A DNA stretch of 64,000 nt from Clostridiales bacterium (GCA_022791685.1 JAAVZO010000008.1:62001-126000); one strand, 5' to 3'. Shown: positions 49,398-59,845, counted from the stretch's first letter. Made by a program: numbers and translations. The notes: a model not told the origin generated them from the letters alone.

Positions 49398-51425
49398 TTA
49401 TACACGATATTTCAAAAATACATAGCTGCGCTTTTTCTCAAAGCGAACGCGTATCAACTTTTCATCGGAAGCGATTATCTCAAATCCACTGTTTGACTTA
49501 AGCGGCTCGAATTTTGCATTCGCTGGAAGCTTGATATTATATGTATATTCGCTTTCGTTTGACGATTCACGCAGCAGGATCAGATATCCGCTTGAGTAGT
49601 CGACTATCGCCTGAAATCCGGTAAAGCTGATCCCGTCCGGCTCTTCTCCGACCGGAAGTATCTCGGCTGAGTATAGCTTGTCGCGTTCGCGTTTCCATAC
49701 GGCGGTGATATCTGCGAGCTTACTTTGTTGTTCGGAATTCAAATGCTGCATTTCCATCCAGAATAGCGGATTCGACACCATCACCGACGCGAATAGCCAA
49801 TCGATATCGTAATTCACTGGTGCAAGCTCATCACCGGGTGCAGTGGCTTCATATTTATCAGCATTGCGCAGATTGTTGAGTATCTCAAACTGGAACTTGC
49901 GGGCAGGGAATAGCTCAGACAACATCCAGAGATTTTTCAGCGTCGCGTGCGGATAGTAGTTGACAAAGTCGGTATAGCGATTCTCAATGAAAATCGTGCC
50001 GATCTCCTTTTTCGGCAGATATCCAAGCCGCACTCCGGCGGTAATGTCGAGATTGAAGGTCAAGTCAACGCCGCTCTTTTCGCGTGCAAGAGTCAGAAAT
50101 TCACAGATGTGCTTTTCACCAAGCTTGTTTTTCAATGTCATTCCGTCGAGCTTGAACTGGCGTACACCGTATTCGCGGCTGAGCGCTGCAAGACGTTCAG
50201 CGTCACGTTCGAAATTGGCGTAATCGTTGTCGCCGTCGGCGCTGAACCAGAGCGCTAACTCAACGTTATCTGACATCAGCGGTGAAAGTCCGGACGGGAA
50301 CTTTTCAGGATTGACGTTCCAGAACTGCGGGTCTTCGCGGTAGAAGCCGCTCGACCATACCTTGCCTGCTTTCTTAGCAGAGTTCGCGGACAGTCCCTTC
50401 TGCCAGCCATCGTCTATCTGCATTATGTCTACTCCGAGCCGTTCAGCACATTCGCGCTCACGCAGCATGAAGCTTTCGCAAAGTGCAGCGTCACGGCTGC
50501 GGTCGCCCCATGTATTCGACATCGCAAACAGCCGACCAGAGCCAAGGCATACCTTTGAATAATGCCGCTTATACAGTCGCAGGGGATTGTTATATTTGTT
50601 CGCTACGCCGACCGTTGAGCCGTACAGTGTGAGTACCTCGCTGCTGCATAATTCGCCCTCAGTAAGTCCGCTTCCGCATAGATATACATATCCGCTATTG
50701 CGTGACCTTACACGCAGGTCAGCGCCGTTTCGTGCAAGCTGCGAGCTTATGCAGGGGGCTTCCTTGACGACTATCAACTGTTCGCCGTCTATATAATCGT
50801 CGAGCAGAAATATCGAACCGGAATATTGATTTTCCCTGTTGTCGTAAATCAGCTCGCGTGAGCGATGCACGTAGCAGTCGTTGCCGTCGGATTTGTCGGC
50901 GAGCGTTATCGTTTCGACTTTGAGGTGTGCTGGCGAAATGGTGAGACAGTCGATGGTGTCAGGCGCTGGCAGCTTGATTCCAGCTGCGGTAGTATCATGC
51001 GGCGCGTCCTGTTCGATTCCGTCGTCAGAGACAGCGGATTCATTAGCTGCGTTCGATTCGGAGCTCTGTGCATTTGATAGCGACAGAACAGAGAGGGTAG
51101 TTGTAATAAACGGCGAGTTGTCGTAGATCTCGAACAGCTGAATTAGCTTCATTTTTGCTGATTCGTAAGTAAGCTCGGAACACAAATGCTGTTCGGATAG
51201 TCCGCCGTTTTCGCATTCGTATTGCCGGAAGCTGACGCTGCCGCCGAATTCGAAGCCGCAGACGTTGAACATTGCGATATTGTTATCACCGTACCAGCGT
51301 TTACCTGTAATTTTATTGTCTATGTATTCGTTCACCGGATATCCGCCCGCGAGGTTTATGGAACGTTCGATATATTCGTTTCCGATTATGAGTCGGTTGT
51401 TTTCGTATTTACAATAGGAATTCAT
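49398..51425 (-). CDS. GH36-type alpha-galactosidase-like glycoside hydrolase (clan GH-D)
   Basis: VDIMQIDDGWQKG, FPSGLSPLMSDNVELALWFSAD, YGVRQFKLDGMTLKNK (Asp nucleophile context). Confidence 0.82.
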   Translation of the reverse strand: MNSYCKYENNRLIIGNEYIERSINLAGGYPVNEYIDNKITGKRWYGDNNIAMFNVCGFEFGGSVSFRQYECENGGLSEQHLCSELTYESAKMKLIQLFEIYDNSPFITTTLSVLSLSNAQSSESNAANESAVSDDGIEQDAPHDTTAAGIKLPAPDTIDCLTISPAHLKVETITLADKSDGNDCYVHRSRELIYDNRENQYSGSIFLLDDYIDGEQLIVVKEAPCISSQLARNGADLRVRSRNSGYVYLCGSGLTEGELCSSEVLTLYGSTVGVANKYNNPLRLYKRHYSKVCLGSGRLFAMSNTWGDRSRDAALCESFMLRERECAERLGVDIMQIDDGWQKGLSANSAKKAGKVWSSGFYREDPQFWNVNPEKFPSGLSPLMSDNVELALWFSADGDNDYANFERDAERLAALSREYGVRQFKLDGMTLKNKLGEKHICEFLTLAREKSGVDLTFNLDITAGVRLGYLPKKEIGTIFIENRYTDFVNYYPHATLKNLWMLSELFPARKFQFEILNNLRNADKYEATAPGDELAPVNYDIDWLFASVMVSNPLFWMEMQHLNSEQQSKLADITAVWKRERDKLYSAEILPVGEEPDGISFTGFQAIVDYSSGYLILLRESSNESEYTYNIKLPANAKFEPLKSNSGFEIIASDEKLIRVRFEKKRSYVFLKYRV

Positions 51426-52300
51426 ATCTTAGATTCTCTTTCTGATTTATTATATGTATTAAGCTTTGCACACTTCATTTCGGACGGTGTGCAGTTATAC
51501 TCGTCGCGGAATGCACGCAGCATACTTCGCTGACTTTGAAATCCAGATTTTTCCTCTAATTCATTGAGCGTTATTTTGGGGTCTTCATATATAAGCCGCG
51601 CCATTTCGGTAGTTCGCAGTTTTTTGATATAATCAGTAATACTGATTTTCATTACCTGTCTGAATTGTGTTGACAGCTGCTGCGAATTGCAGATAAGCGT
51701 GCGAGATATATCGGATATCAGTATGTGATGTCGGAAATTATTCTGTATATATTCGATTGCCGCTGCAACGATGTCCGTCATAACTATATGTGGAGTCAGC
51801 TTTGATTTTGCTATTACAGTCAAGACTAACGCAGTGGCGACAAGCCGCATTTGCAGTGGAGGCATGTTATCTGGGAACATGTTATTGAATATCCCGCATC
51901 CCCAGTGCATATTAAAAATAAGCTGCATAAAACTGAACAAGGTTTTATTGTCATCGTCGGATATCGTGAGTGTATCGATATCGTAATTATCGAGTACGCT
52001 GCTGCATTCATAGAGCAGATTTCGAGAAATGCTTAAAACATAATATTGCCCCTCGGTTAGGGAATAAAGCGAGTGTACATAAAAGCTCGATATTATCAAT
52101 AAATTGTTAGGCTCGACTAAAATTTTATTTGAGCCTACCGATGCGCTTAGTTTGCCTTCGTGTACATATATAAATTCGAGACAGTTGTGAAAATGCGCGC
52201 CAATATTGACTTCTTTTTGACACCAAGCGGATATATGAGTTTCTTTGTCATGGGAGCTCTCATAGAAGCTTTCATATTGAGTTTCCATACTAATTACCAT
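51422..52300 (-). CDS. AraC-family transcriptional regulator
   Basis: N-terminal cupin-like domain; C-terminal HTH ISDISRTLICNSQQLSTQFRQVMKISITDYIKKLR...SGFQSQRSMLRAFRDEYNCTPSEMK. Confidence 0.9.
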   Translation of the reverse strand: MVISMETQYESFYESSHDKETHISAWCQKEVNIGAHFHNCLEFIYVHEGKLSASVGSNKILVEPNNLLIISSFYVHSLYSLTEGQYYVLSISRNLLYECSSVLDNYDIDTLTISDDDNKTLFSFMQLIFNMHWGCGIFNNMFPDNMPPLQMRLVATALVLTVIAKSKLTPHIVMTDIVAAAIEYIQNNFRHHILISDISRTLICNSQQLSTQFRQVMKISITDYIKKLRTTEMARLIYEDPKITLNELEEKSGFQSQRSMLRAFRDEYNCTPSEMKCAKLNTYNKSERESKI

Positions 52301-52442
52301 GACTTCACGTTAGTGAAGTTTACCTCCGACTCTGATTTTTAAAAATGGCAGTTTCTTTTTGAGTTTTGCTATTTTAATTATATCACAAATATGATAAAAT
52401 TACAAGTAGAAAAAATCCCAATATTCACGGAGGAATATTAAA

Positions 52443-53879
52443 ATGAAAAAAGTTATTGCGATTTGTTTGCTGGCTTCAATGGCAGCGGCGATGTTAGCTT
52501 GCGGCGACACCGATAAGCCGACTGACGTTACAACCGAATCAACAGACTCTGAGTCGAGCGATGCTGCGGAAAGGGAATATCAATTTCCGCGCTACGACGG
52601 ATACGAGTTCACCGTGCTGAATGCCGGCGATGTTTACAGTATGCACGGTAATATTGACACCGAAGCTACCGGAGAGCTGCTCAGCGACACGATGTATAAC
52701 CGCTGCCGCACGTTGGAGGATAAGACCGGTATCAAGTTTATTGAGACAACAAAGCACGTTGACAGTGAGCTTGCCGATCATGCTATGCAGGTAATAATGG
52801 CTAACGAAGATCTGTATGATTTGTTTTTTGTACCGGCTCGAAGCGTTTATAGATTTGCAAGTGAAGGATGCCTGCATAATTTGCTTGATTATGATGAATT
52901 CAACTTTGACAAGTCGTGGTGGCTCAGCAACTACAACAGTAAAAGCACTATAAACGGCTCGCTTTATGCTGCGGCAAGCTATACGCAGCTGATGATAGTC
53001 GACTCTGTATGGGCAGTGTACTACAATGAAACAATGGGCGAAAATCTGAAGCTCGATACACCGTACCAGACAGTACTCGACGGCAAATGGACGCTCGATG
53101 TTATGAACACCTATATGGCGGCTGCGGCAAACCTTAACGGTGACAATGATTTCAAGTTCCGCGCTGATGGAAATGCTACATATGGAATTGCGCATGAAAA
53201 TCCACAGACATTTTTATCTGGAGCTGATGAGACATTTCTTGATAATGACAACGGCAAGCTTGTATTTACCGGTGGTTCAGAGCGTTTTTACGATGTGTTA
53301 TCAAAGCTTGTCAGCATATTTGATGAGAGTGATGGACGCTGGCAGTGGAATCGTGTCAAAGGCTCAGACGATGAACCCGGTCATGCTGTATACGCATTTG
53401 AGCACGAACGAGCACTTATGTCTATGATTGAGATAGCTAAGACTAACCGTATGCGTGACAAAAGCTATTCGTTTGGTATACTACCTCTACCAAAATATGA
53501 TGAATTACAGGAAAATTATGTAAGCACACCATTTTACGGTTTTCCTGCAATGTCAATCCCTGTAACGGTAAGCGACCCAGAGCGTTCGGCTGCAATTGGA
53601 GACGCGCTTGCATATCTGAGTTATGATATGGTATGGCCGGTATTCCGTCATACTACTCTTGAACAGAAAAATCTGCGAAATGAGGAATCTATTGAGATGA
53701 TGGACGTTATAATAAATTCTGTTGTTCCGGATTTAGTATACATATATAGCGAAGGCTGCATTAGTATGCGTGATAATATTCAGGCGTACATCAAGGATGG
53801 CAAGAGCGAATTTGCGTCACTTGTTGCTCAGTATGAGGAGCAGATAAAGACCGAGCTCGCCAAAATAAACGGAGACTGA
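52443..53879 (+). CDS. Extracellular solute-binding lipoprotein
   Basis: Lipobox AAMLAC; TGELLSDTMYNRCRTLEDKTGIKF, LDGKWTLDVMNTYMAAAANLNGDND. Confidence 0.85.
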   Translation: MKKVIAICLLASMAAAMLACGDTDKPTDVTTESTDSESSDAAEREYQFPRYDGYEFTVLNAGDVYSMHGNIDTEATGELLSDTMYNRCRTLEDKTGIKFIETTKHVDSELADHAMQVIMANEDLYDLFFVPARSVYRFASEGCLHNLLDYDEFNFDKSWWLSNYNSKSTINGSLYAAASYTQLMIVDSVWAVYYNETMGENLKLDTPYQTVLDGKWTLDVMNTYMAAAANLNGDNDFKFRADGNATYGIAHENPQTFLSGADETFLDNDNGKLVFTGGSERFYDVLSKLVSIFDESDGRWQWNRVKGSDDEPGHAVYAFEHERALMSMIEIAKTNRMRDKSYSFGILPLPKYDELQENYVSTPFYGFPAMSIPVTVSDPERSAAIGDALAYLSYDMVWPVFRHTTLEQKNLRNEESIEMMDVIINSVVPDLVYIYSEGCISMRDNIQAYIKDGKSEFASLVAQYEEQIKTELAKINGD

Positions 53880-53895
53880 TCTGGAGTAAATGAAT

Positions 53896-53934
53896 AAAGC
53901 TGCACCAAGTAACTGATTGCTTGGTGCAGCTTTA
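53896..53934. terminator. Bidirectional terminator-like hairpin between convergent genes
   Basis: AAAGCTGCACCAAG...CTTGGTGCAGCTTT. Confidence 0.7.
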
Positions 53935-54003
53935 CTGTTTGTTATAAAAACTTTGCGCGCGTCAAAGCTGGCGCGCGCAAAATATTCAATTAAAATACCG
54001 AGA

Positions 54004-55167
54004 TTAAACCTCAGGCATAACGATTTCGATTTCCTTGCCTGCTTCAGCCGACTTAACGATACCGTCAAGAATAGCCTGATTCTTAATGATCTGGCTGGAC
54101 GGAACAGGAGCTGCGCCGCCGTTCTTGATAGCGTCGAGGAAAGAACGAACCTTCTTGTAGAAGAGTCCCTGACCTCTGTTCTGGATGATCGGAACAACGG
54201 TCTCTACTCTTGCGCCTGCAACATCGTGGTAAATCTTCATCGGACCGCCAACAGTGCCGTTCCAGCAGTCGGTAGACGGGATGCGGAGTGCAGCCTTCTT
54301 ACCGAAGATGATGGTGTCACCGGGAGTGTCAACGTGCATAGCCCATGCGATTCTGAAGTCGAGGATGATTCCGTCCTTATCGCCGTACTTGCCGGGCTCG
54401 AGACGGATGAAAGCTGCTGCGAAGTCATCAACGTCGAAACGCTTTGCGTCATACTCAGACTGATATTCAGTGCTGGTGCCGAAGAAGTTGGACTTGTATG
54501 CCGAAATGGTCTTAGGAGTCGGGTAACCGATAGCGTTAAGTACCATATCGAGCGAGTAGCATCCGATATCGCCAAGAGCGCCGATACCACCGGTTCTCTT
54601 CTCGATGAAGGTCGAGTTCGGAATGCCGCGGCGGCGACCGCCACCGGTCTGGATGTAGTAGATCTCGCCGAGAGTGCCCGACTCAACGATCTTCTTGATC
54701 ATCTGCATATTTGCGTCATATCTGGGCTGGAAACCGATAGAAAGAATCTTTCCGCTCTTCTTTTCAGCCTTAACGATCTCAGCAGCCTCGTCGAGAGTTA
54801 CGCACATCGGCTTCTCGAGCAGTACGTTTACGCCATGCTCAAGAGCGTAGATGGTGCACTCTGCGTGAGTTACGTTATAGGTGCAGACGCTGACTGCGTC
54901 GAGCTCCTCATTGTCGATCATGGACTTGTGATCAGGGTAGAAGTGAACGTCACCCTTAACGCCCCATTTTTCCTTGAAAGCTTCTGCCTTGCCTGGAATG
55001 AGGTCTGCCATTGCAACTACCTCAACATCGGGCATTTCGTTGTACTGCTGGATGTGCGACTCTGCGATCCAACCTGTACCAATAATACCTACCTTCAGCT
55101 TCTTGCTGTCGTCGATCTTCTTCTCAGCAACAGCCTGCTGAAATTGGCCTAATACTTCATCAGCCAT
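54004..55167 (-). CDS. Gfo/Idh/MocA-family oxidoreductase
   Basis: KVGIIGTGWIAESHIQQYNEMPDVEVVAMADL, CTYNVTHAECTIYALEHGVNVLLEKPMCVTLDEA. Confidence 0.93.
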   Translation of the reverse strand: MADEVLGQFQQAVAEKKIDDSKKLKVGIIGTGWIAESHIQQYNEMPDVEVVAMADLIPGKAEAFKEKWGVKGDVHFYPDHKSMIDNEELDAVSVCTYNVTHAECTIYALEHGVNVLLEKPMCVTLDEAAEIVKAEKKSGKILSIGFQPRYDANMQMIKKIVESGTLGEIYYIQTGGGRRRGIPNSTFIEKRTGGIGALGDIGCYSLDMVLNAIGYPTPKTISAYKSNFFGTSTEYQSEYDAKRFDVDDFAAAFIRLEPGKYGDKDGIILDFRIAWAMHVDTPGDTIIFGKKAALRIPSTDCWNGTVGGPMKIYHDVAGARVETVVPIIQNRGQGLFYKKVRSFLDAIKNGGAAPVPSSQIIKNQAILDGIVKSAEAGKEIEIVMPEV

Positions 55168-55384
55168 TTTAGTAATCCTCCGTAAATTGTAAAAGTGTGC
55201 AAGTAAAAGTGCTGCGGGAAGCCCCGCTTGCGGACTACCGCCCGGTTAGCCTTATCCAATGCACATCTATATTATAAATCATATTTCCGGATTTTGCAAT
55301 ACCTTTTTGAAAAAAATTATTATTTTTTCAAATTTTTTATTTTTGTTTAGCAATGTTAAAAAGTATACACTTTCTATACATTAT

Positions 55385-56146
55385 TTATATTCTAATTTTA
55401 AATTCATCGTATTCGAATGATCCGCCGCCGTGATGAAGCTTACCGTCGGCTTGCAGCTGGCGGAAAGCGTCACGTATGCGCATAATGATCGTTGGCTCAA
55501 TATCGAGCGAATGATGCCCCGGGAATATTCGTGCTGACGAAAGAAGCGATATTTTTTCGAGCGATTCAAGATATGCGTTAGGGTCAGTAGATGGATAATG
55601 CGCAAACAGCGTGCCGCGATAAACTAAGTCGCCGCTGTAAAGATACCCTCTCGTGGGTTCAAAAAAGCACATATGTCCAGGCGAGTGTCCCGGTGTGTGA
55701 ATTACCTCTACAGTGCGTCCGCCGAGGTCGATCATGTCGCCGTCTGATAATATTCGTGTTGGAATCCCACTGAATATCTCATAGCGGTCTATATCAAACT
55801 CATTCGGAAGCTCACATCCTTCAGTTACCATATGCTTTACTGCCTCAAGCGGGAGAGGGAATCTTTCAGTGAGCCACGATACCTCAGCGTTGTGTACGTA
55901 AAAATCCGGGAAATACCTATGCCCGCCGATGTGGTCCCAGTGTACATGAGTTGCTGCGGCGATCACGGGCTTGTCAGTGAGTCGGATAACTTCATCATAT
56001 ATGTTCCCGATACCAAGTCCGGTGTCAATGATCAATGCACGTTCTTGCCCGATAATCAGGTAGCAGTGAGTCTCCTCTTGATGGTAGTACTCGCTTATTA
56101 TATACGTGTCTTCATCAATTTTATTTATCGTGTACCAGTCGTTCAT
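55385..56146 (-). CDS. MBL-fold metallo-hydrolase
   Basis: ALIIDTGLGIGNI, THVHWDHIGG (HxHxDH), HTPGHSPGHMCFF, YSGDLVYRG. Confidence 0.93.
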   Translation of the reverse strand: MNDWYTINKIDEDTYIISEYYHQEETHCYLIIGQERALIIDTGLGIGNIYDEVIRLTDKPVIAAATHVHWDHIGGHRYFPDFYVHNAEVSWLTERFPLPLEAVKHMVTEGCELPNEFDIDRYEIFSGIPTRILSDGDMIDLGGRTVEVIHTPGHSPGHMCFFEPTRGYLYSGDLVYRGTLFAHYPSTDPNAYLESLEKISLLSSARIFPGHHSLDIEPTIIMRIRDAFRQLQADGKLHHGGGSFEYDEFKIRI

Positions 56147-56760
56147 ATTGTTCTATAGGCAAGCTCGTGTGGAAGATCATCCCATAGCTCGGCAAGCGTT
56201 TGATTATTTTTGAGCGCCTTGATTACATTTTTGTCAGGCTCAGGATATACAGTAAATATATCTTCTTCACCAAGTTCAGGGCGTATCGGAAATGCGAGCT
56301 GCTCATCAGTGATAGAAAACTGTGCGTCTACTCCGGGCTTGTTTCCTCGTGCATCGAGTCTGATCCAGCGCGAATACTCACTCAGATATACACCGTTCAA
56401 TCCGTGGATTATCAGATATGGTGCAGTATCATCGTCGAGAATGAGCCGCTGATAGCAGAATCCGGTCGGGATTCCCTTTATTCGCAGCAATGCCGCCAAT
56501 AGGTGTGATTTCGCAAAGCATATGCCTTGCTTTTCTCTTTGCACTTCAGAGGCAGTGCAAGTGACTACAGAGCCGTTTATATCAGCAGAATGCGATATAT
56601 TATCCCGAACGTATTCATATGCAGCTTTGATGTATTCGAGCTTGTCATTTGAATGAGCCGATAGTTCATTTGCCAGAGCGGCCATTTCTGCATTTCCATA
56701 ATCAATAATTTCGCTCGATATTAAATATTCTTCAATATTATAAGTATACGCGGTGATCAT
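56143..56760 (-). CDS. Transglutaminase-like domain protein
   Basis: SEVQREKQGICFAKSHLLAALLRIKGIPTGFCYQRL, HGLNGVYL (Cys/His arrangement); overlaps MBL gene. Confidence 0.82.
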   Translation of the reverse strand: MITAYTYNIEEYLISSEIIDYGNAEMAALANELSAHSNDKLEYIKAAYEYVRDNISHSADINGSVVTCTASEVQREKQGICFAKSHLLAALLRIKGIPTGFCYQRLILDDDTAPYLIIHGLNGVYLSEYSRWIRLDARGNKPGVDAQFSITDEQLAFPIRPELGEEDIFTVYPEPDKNVIKALKNNQTLAELWDDLPHELAYRTI

Positions 56761-57080
56761 TCTGATTTCTTCTTTCTCGATTTAGGCAGCGGAGTTATCG
56801 GTTCGAGGATCGCTATTACTTCTCGTGCGAGCTCTGCATTGTCGATGTCAAGAATATAGTGCTCCTTTGAACCGCCATACGGAATTCCGCAGTCAGCGTC
56901 CTTCAATAATTTCTCGAGCTCGGGACGCTTTTTGATGTATACGGTATTATTGCATACGAGCAGCAGCGGCTTGTCATTGACATATGCCATATATTCGCCG
57001 AACATTTTCTTATACCGCACTTCACCAGTGCCGCGTATCTGGTCACATACGTATTCTATGTATTCTATTGTTGTTGCCAT
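56757..57080 (-). CDS. TfoX/Sxy N-terminal domain protein
   Basis: EYVCDQIRGTGEVRYKKMFGEYMAYVNDKPLLLVCNNTVYIKK. Confidence 0.83.
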   Translation of the reverse strand: MATTIEYIEYVCDQIRGTGEVRYKKMFGEYMAYVNDKPLLLVCNNTVYIKKRPELEKLLKDADCGIPYGGSKEHYILDIDNAELAREVIAILEPITPLPKSRKKKSE

Positions 57081-57163
57081 TTATTCCTTTATCCTCCAAG
57101 TTTGTCCGATATCTTTTTATTATTCCTTACATCAAAAATCAGAGCTGACTTTTAACTCCATTA

Positions 57164-57754
57164 TCACTTTCTCCACTCAACAATATCGCCTATATCCTTT
57201 CGCGGTCGTGCTGACGGTGATTCATCAGCATATCCTACAGCCAGTGCTGCCAATAGCTCGCCGTCAGTATTCAACCACTTTGTGAGTTCATCGTATGCAA
57301 AATACGTATCGCAGATCCATAGACTTCCAAGACCAAGCTCTGTTGCGGTGAGCGACATATTTTCGATAGCCGCACCGACCGATTGCGCATTGCAGATTTC
57401 ATAAATCCGCTCCTCTGCTGTCAGTGAACGTCCGAGTTCAAGACCGAGCGGATTTACAATAAAAATCACAACAGGCGCTTGACGCATTATATATAGTGTA
57501 TTCTGAGCACCGCTGATGTAGTGCGCACTTTCGGGAAGCAATGGTTTATGTCGCTCGCGGTCGAGTCCGCATTGCATTGCGTCAAGTGCAGCATTTTTTG
57601 ATTCACCCATAGTGACTATAAATTTCCACGGCTGACGATTTTTTGACGATGGGGCTAACATTCCAGCGCGCAGGATATCCTCGATCAATTCACGCGGTAC
57701 AGGATCAGGTCGATATTTACGTACACTGCGCCGCATTTTTATTGCATCTATCAT
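57164..57754 (-). CDS. Nitroreductase-family protein
   Basis: IKMRRSVRKYRPDPVPRELIEDILRAGMLAPSSKNRQPWKFIV, LGLGSLWICDTYFA. Confidence 0.93.
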   Translation of the reverse strand: MIDAIKMRRSVRKYRPDPVPRELIEDILRAGMLAPSSKNRQPWKFIVTMGESKNAALDAMQCGLDRERHKPLLPESAHYISGAQNTLYIMRQAPVVIFIVNPLGLELGRSLTAEERIYEICNAQSVGAAIENMSLTATELGLGSLWICDTYFAYDELTKWLNTDGELLAALAVGYADESPSARPRKDIGDIVEWRK

Positions 57755-57859
57755 GAATTATCTCCACTCATTAGATAATATTGCTAACAATATTATACCA
57801 CTTATTTATGAACAAATATAGCCTGCGAACAGTTTAGTCCGCAGGCTTAGTAACGGTGA

Positions 57860-58387
57860 TTATTCGTTAAACTGCAATTCGCGCGAGTAGGCATTTGCGA
57901 GATAATTCCATGTGTTTCGGTCGACCATACCCGATTCGGAGATATTGTATATTTTCTGAAAATGGCTTACGTCTTCGATCGTCTGCTCATCGTATACTCC
58001 AGTTGGAGATGTACCGCTGAGTTCTCTGTGTTCACAGGCAAGCGCTTTCAGCATAAATTGTATTAGTGCAACTATATCCGAACGTTCGCCAAGATGTGTG
58101 ACATAGCTGCATGATTCCGGAAACAGATATACCGGATTTGGGCGGTCACTGATCACGAGCGAATTTAGATATACGCTGTACAACATCTTCCATGTGTCAT
58201 AATCTATCTCACCTGTTATTGGAAGTCCATACAGCTGTTGGAATTTCTTTACTGCTTCGACGGTGCGATCACCATATACACCATCAGGCGACACCATCGG
58301 AATGTCTCGGTTTATTTCGAAATGAAGCGCGCGCAGAAACCGCTGTGCTTCATATATCGGCTCGGTGCCGGTTATGTTTATCATCAT
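57860..58387 (-). CDS. Peptidoglycan-binding (PG_binding_1) domain protein, two repeats
   Basis: PDGVYGDRTVEAVKKFQQLYGLPITGEIDYDTW and PTGVYDEQTIEDVSHFQKIYNISESGMVDRNTW. Confidence 0.9.
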   Translation of the reverse strand: MMINITGTEPIYEAQRFLRALHFEINRDIPMVSPDGVYGDRTVEAVKKFQQLYGLPITGEIDYDTWKMLYSVYLNSLVISDRPNPVYLFPESCSYVTHLGERSDIVALIQFMLKALACEHRELSGTSPTGVYDEQTIEDVSHFQKIYNISESGMVDRNTWNYLANAYSRELQFNE

Positions 58388-58408
58388 TATCTTTGTTCCT
58401 TTCTGGAT

Positions 58409-59806
58409 TTATTGTGACAGAGTCTGACCGCCGTACTGACCTTCTGCGGCATACTCTCCGGAGATTATATCTCGATAGTTGTCTGTGATAGTCTGCCATG
58501 TCAGTGCATATACATTGCCGGTCGGGTTAAGTCCGAACAGCTGCTGAGCGGCAATGACTGCGCTGCGTGTCTCTGGACCGAATACGCCGTCCGTACCTAC
58601 TGCGGGTATCTCAGGGAATACATTCGACAGCGTGTTCAGATATTCCTGCAACACGCGTACATCGTCTCCGCGCATACCGAGCGACAGCACATATCCAGGA
58701 TATGGTGCGACCGGGATGCCGTTGTAATATTGACTGTCCTGCTTTATTATACCAAGATATACATTCTGCATATCATTCCATGTAACTTCGTCAACTATTC
58801 CTGTAACCGGCAGTCCGTACACCATCTGAAAGGCTTCAACGGCTTCCTCTGTCGCGGGACCGAATATGCCGTCTACCGCGATTATCGGTATCTCATTTAG
58901 ATTTTCTCCAAGCACCGCGAGATAATATTGTATCACGCGTACATAGTTTCCGCGGTCTCCGAGCGATAGGTTTTCCGGGAATGTACGCTGTACATCCTCA
59001 AGTGTCAATCCTTCTGAATCAAGCTCATTAAGACGCTTTACACCATTGTATATGCGCTGGATCTGATACCATGTCGCATTGCCTACTATACCATCCTGAG
59101 CGAGGTTGAATATTCGCTGGAATTCAAGTACGGCATTGCGCATTTCATAGGTATATGTGCCGTCGACCGGATATATTTTCGGAATTGACGGGTAGTTGTT
59201 CGATATCCGATTAAGTCTCAGCTGGACGGTGCGAACATCTTCACCGGCATCGCCCGGACGCAGCGGACGCAGCGGCGCACTACCGCTTGACGGGCGGATC
59301 GGTGTGTTTCTGTTAATATTGATATTATCTCCGTAGTAGTAAACGAGTATCTCGTATGGAGTCATGCCTTGATTGGCAAGGTCTACCGTGCCCCACTGCG
59401 ATAGTCCTCCACAGGTTACAGTTGTGCCGTTGCAGTACTGCGCAAACAACGGTTCGACTGAGCCCTGACGGCTGATGTAATCTGTGTATATTTCATCGAC
59501 GATGTAGCCGATATTTTCGAATATTTCACGGCCGTTGACGAAGGATTGGTCAAAAGCGGTCGAGTTGGTTATATCGAAGTTGTAGCCGCGGCTGCGGTAG
59601 TATTCGGTATAGATACGATTTAGAGCGAATGATATCTGCGCATATATGTTTGCGCGCAGTGCATTCGCAGGCCATGTCGGGTAAATTTCACTCGACGCTA
59701 CATTCTTGATGTAATCATTGAAGGGAAGCGTGACATTTGCCGCCGCTGCGTCGGGATTTCCGAGATGGACGGTTATCATTTCGGGTATGTATGGAAGCTC
59801 TGGCAT
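58409..59806 (-). CDS. SpoIID-like domain protein with multiple peptidoglycan-binding repeats
   Basis: N-terminal LPFNDYIKNVASSEIYPTWPANALRANIYAQISFALNR and CGGLSQWGTVDLANQGMTPYEILVYYYGDN resemble SpoIID; then PG_binding_1 repeats (VDGTYTYEMRNAVLEFQRIFNL, VDGIFGPATEEAVEAFQMVYGL, TDGVFGPETRSAVIAAQQLFGL). Confidence 0.82.
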   Translation of the reverse strand: MPELPYIPEMITVHLGNPDAAAANVTLPFNDYIKNVASSEIYPTWPANALRANIYAQISFALNRIYTEYYRSRGYNFDITNSTAFDQSFVNGREIFENIGYIVDEIYTDYISRQGSVEPLFAQYCNGTTVTCGGLSQWGTVDLANQGMTPYEILVYYYGDNININRNTPIRPSSGSAPLRPLRPGDAGEDVRTVQLRLNRISNNYPSIPKIYPVDGTYTYEMRNAVLEFQRIFNLAQDGIVGNATWYQIQRIYNGVKRLNELDSEGLTLEDVQRTFPENLSLGDRGNYVRVIQYYLAVLGENLNEIPIIAVDGIFGPATEEAVEAFQMVYGLPVTGIVDEVTWNDMQNVYLGIIKQDSQYYNGIPVAPYPGYVLSLGMRGDDVRVLQEYLNTLSNVFPEIPAVGTDGVFGPETRSAVIAAQQLFGLNPTGNVYALTWQTITDNYRDIISGEYAAEGQYGGQTLSQ

Positions 59807-59845
59807 GATTATTGTTGATCCTTTCTTTGAAGAAGAGCAGCAAGC

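Noticed and set aside
53917-55152. 411-aa plus-strand ORF opposite the Gfo/Idh gene 54004-55167, and the 381-aa minus-strand ORF 33736-34881 opposite the other Gfo/Idh gene
   Set aside because: Translations have no recognisable domain and mirror well-supported oxidoreductases. Long antisense frames here are most simply a by-product of biased codon use (few codons giving antisense stops). Ribo-seq would be needed to revive them.
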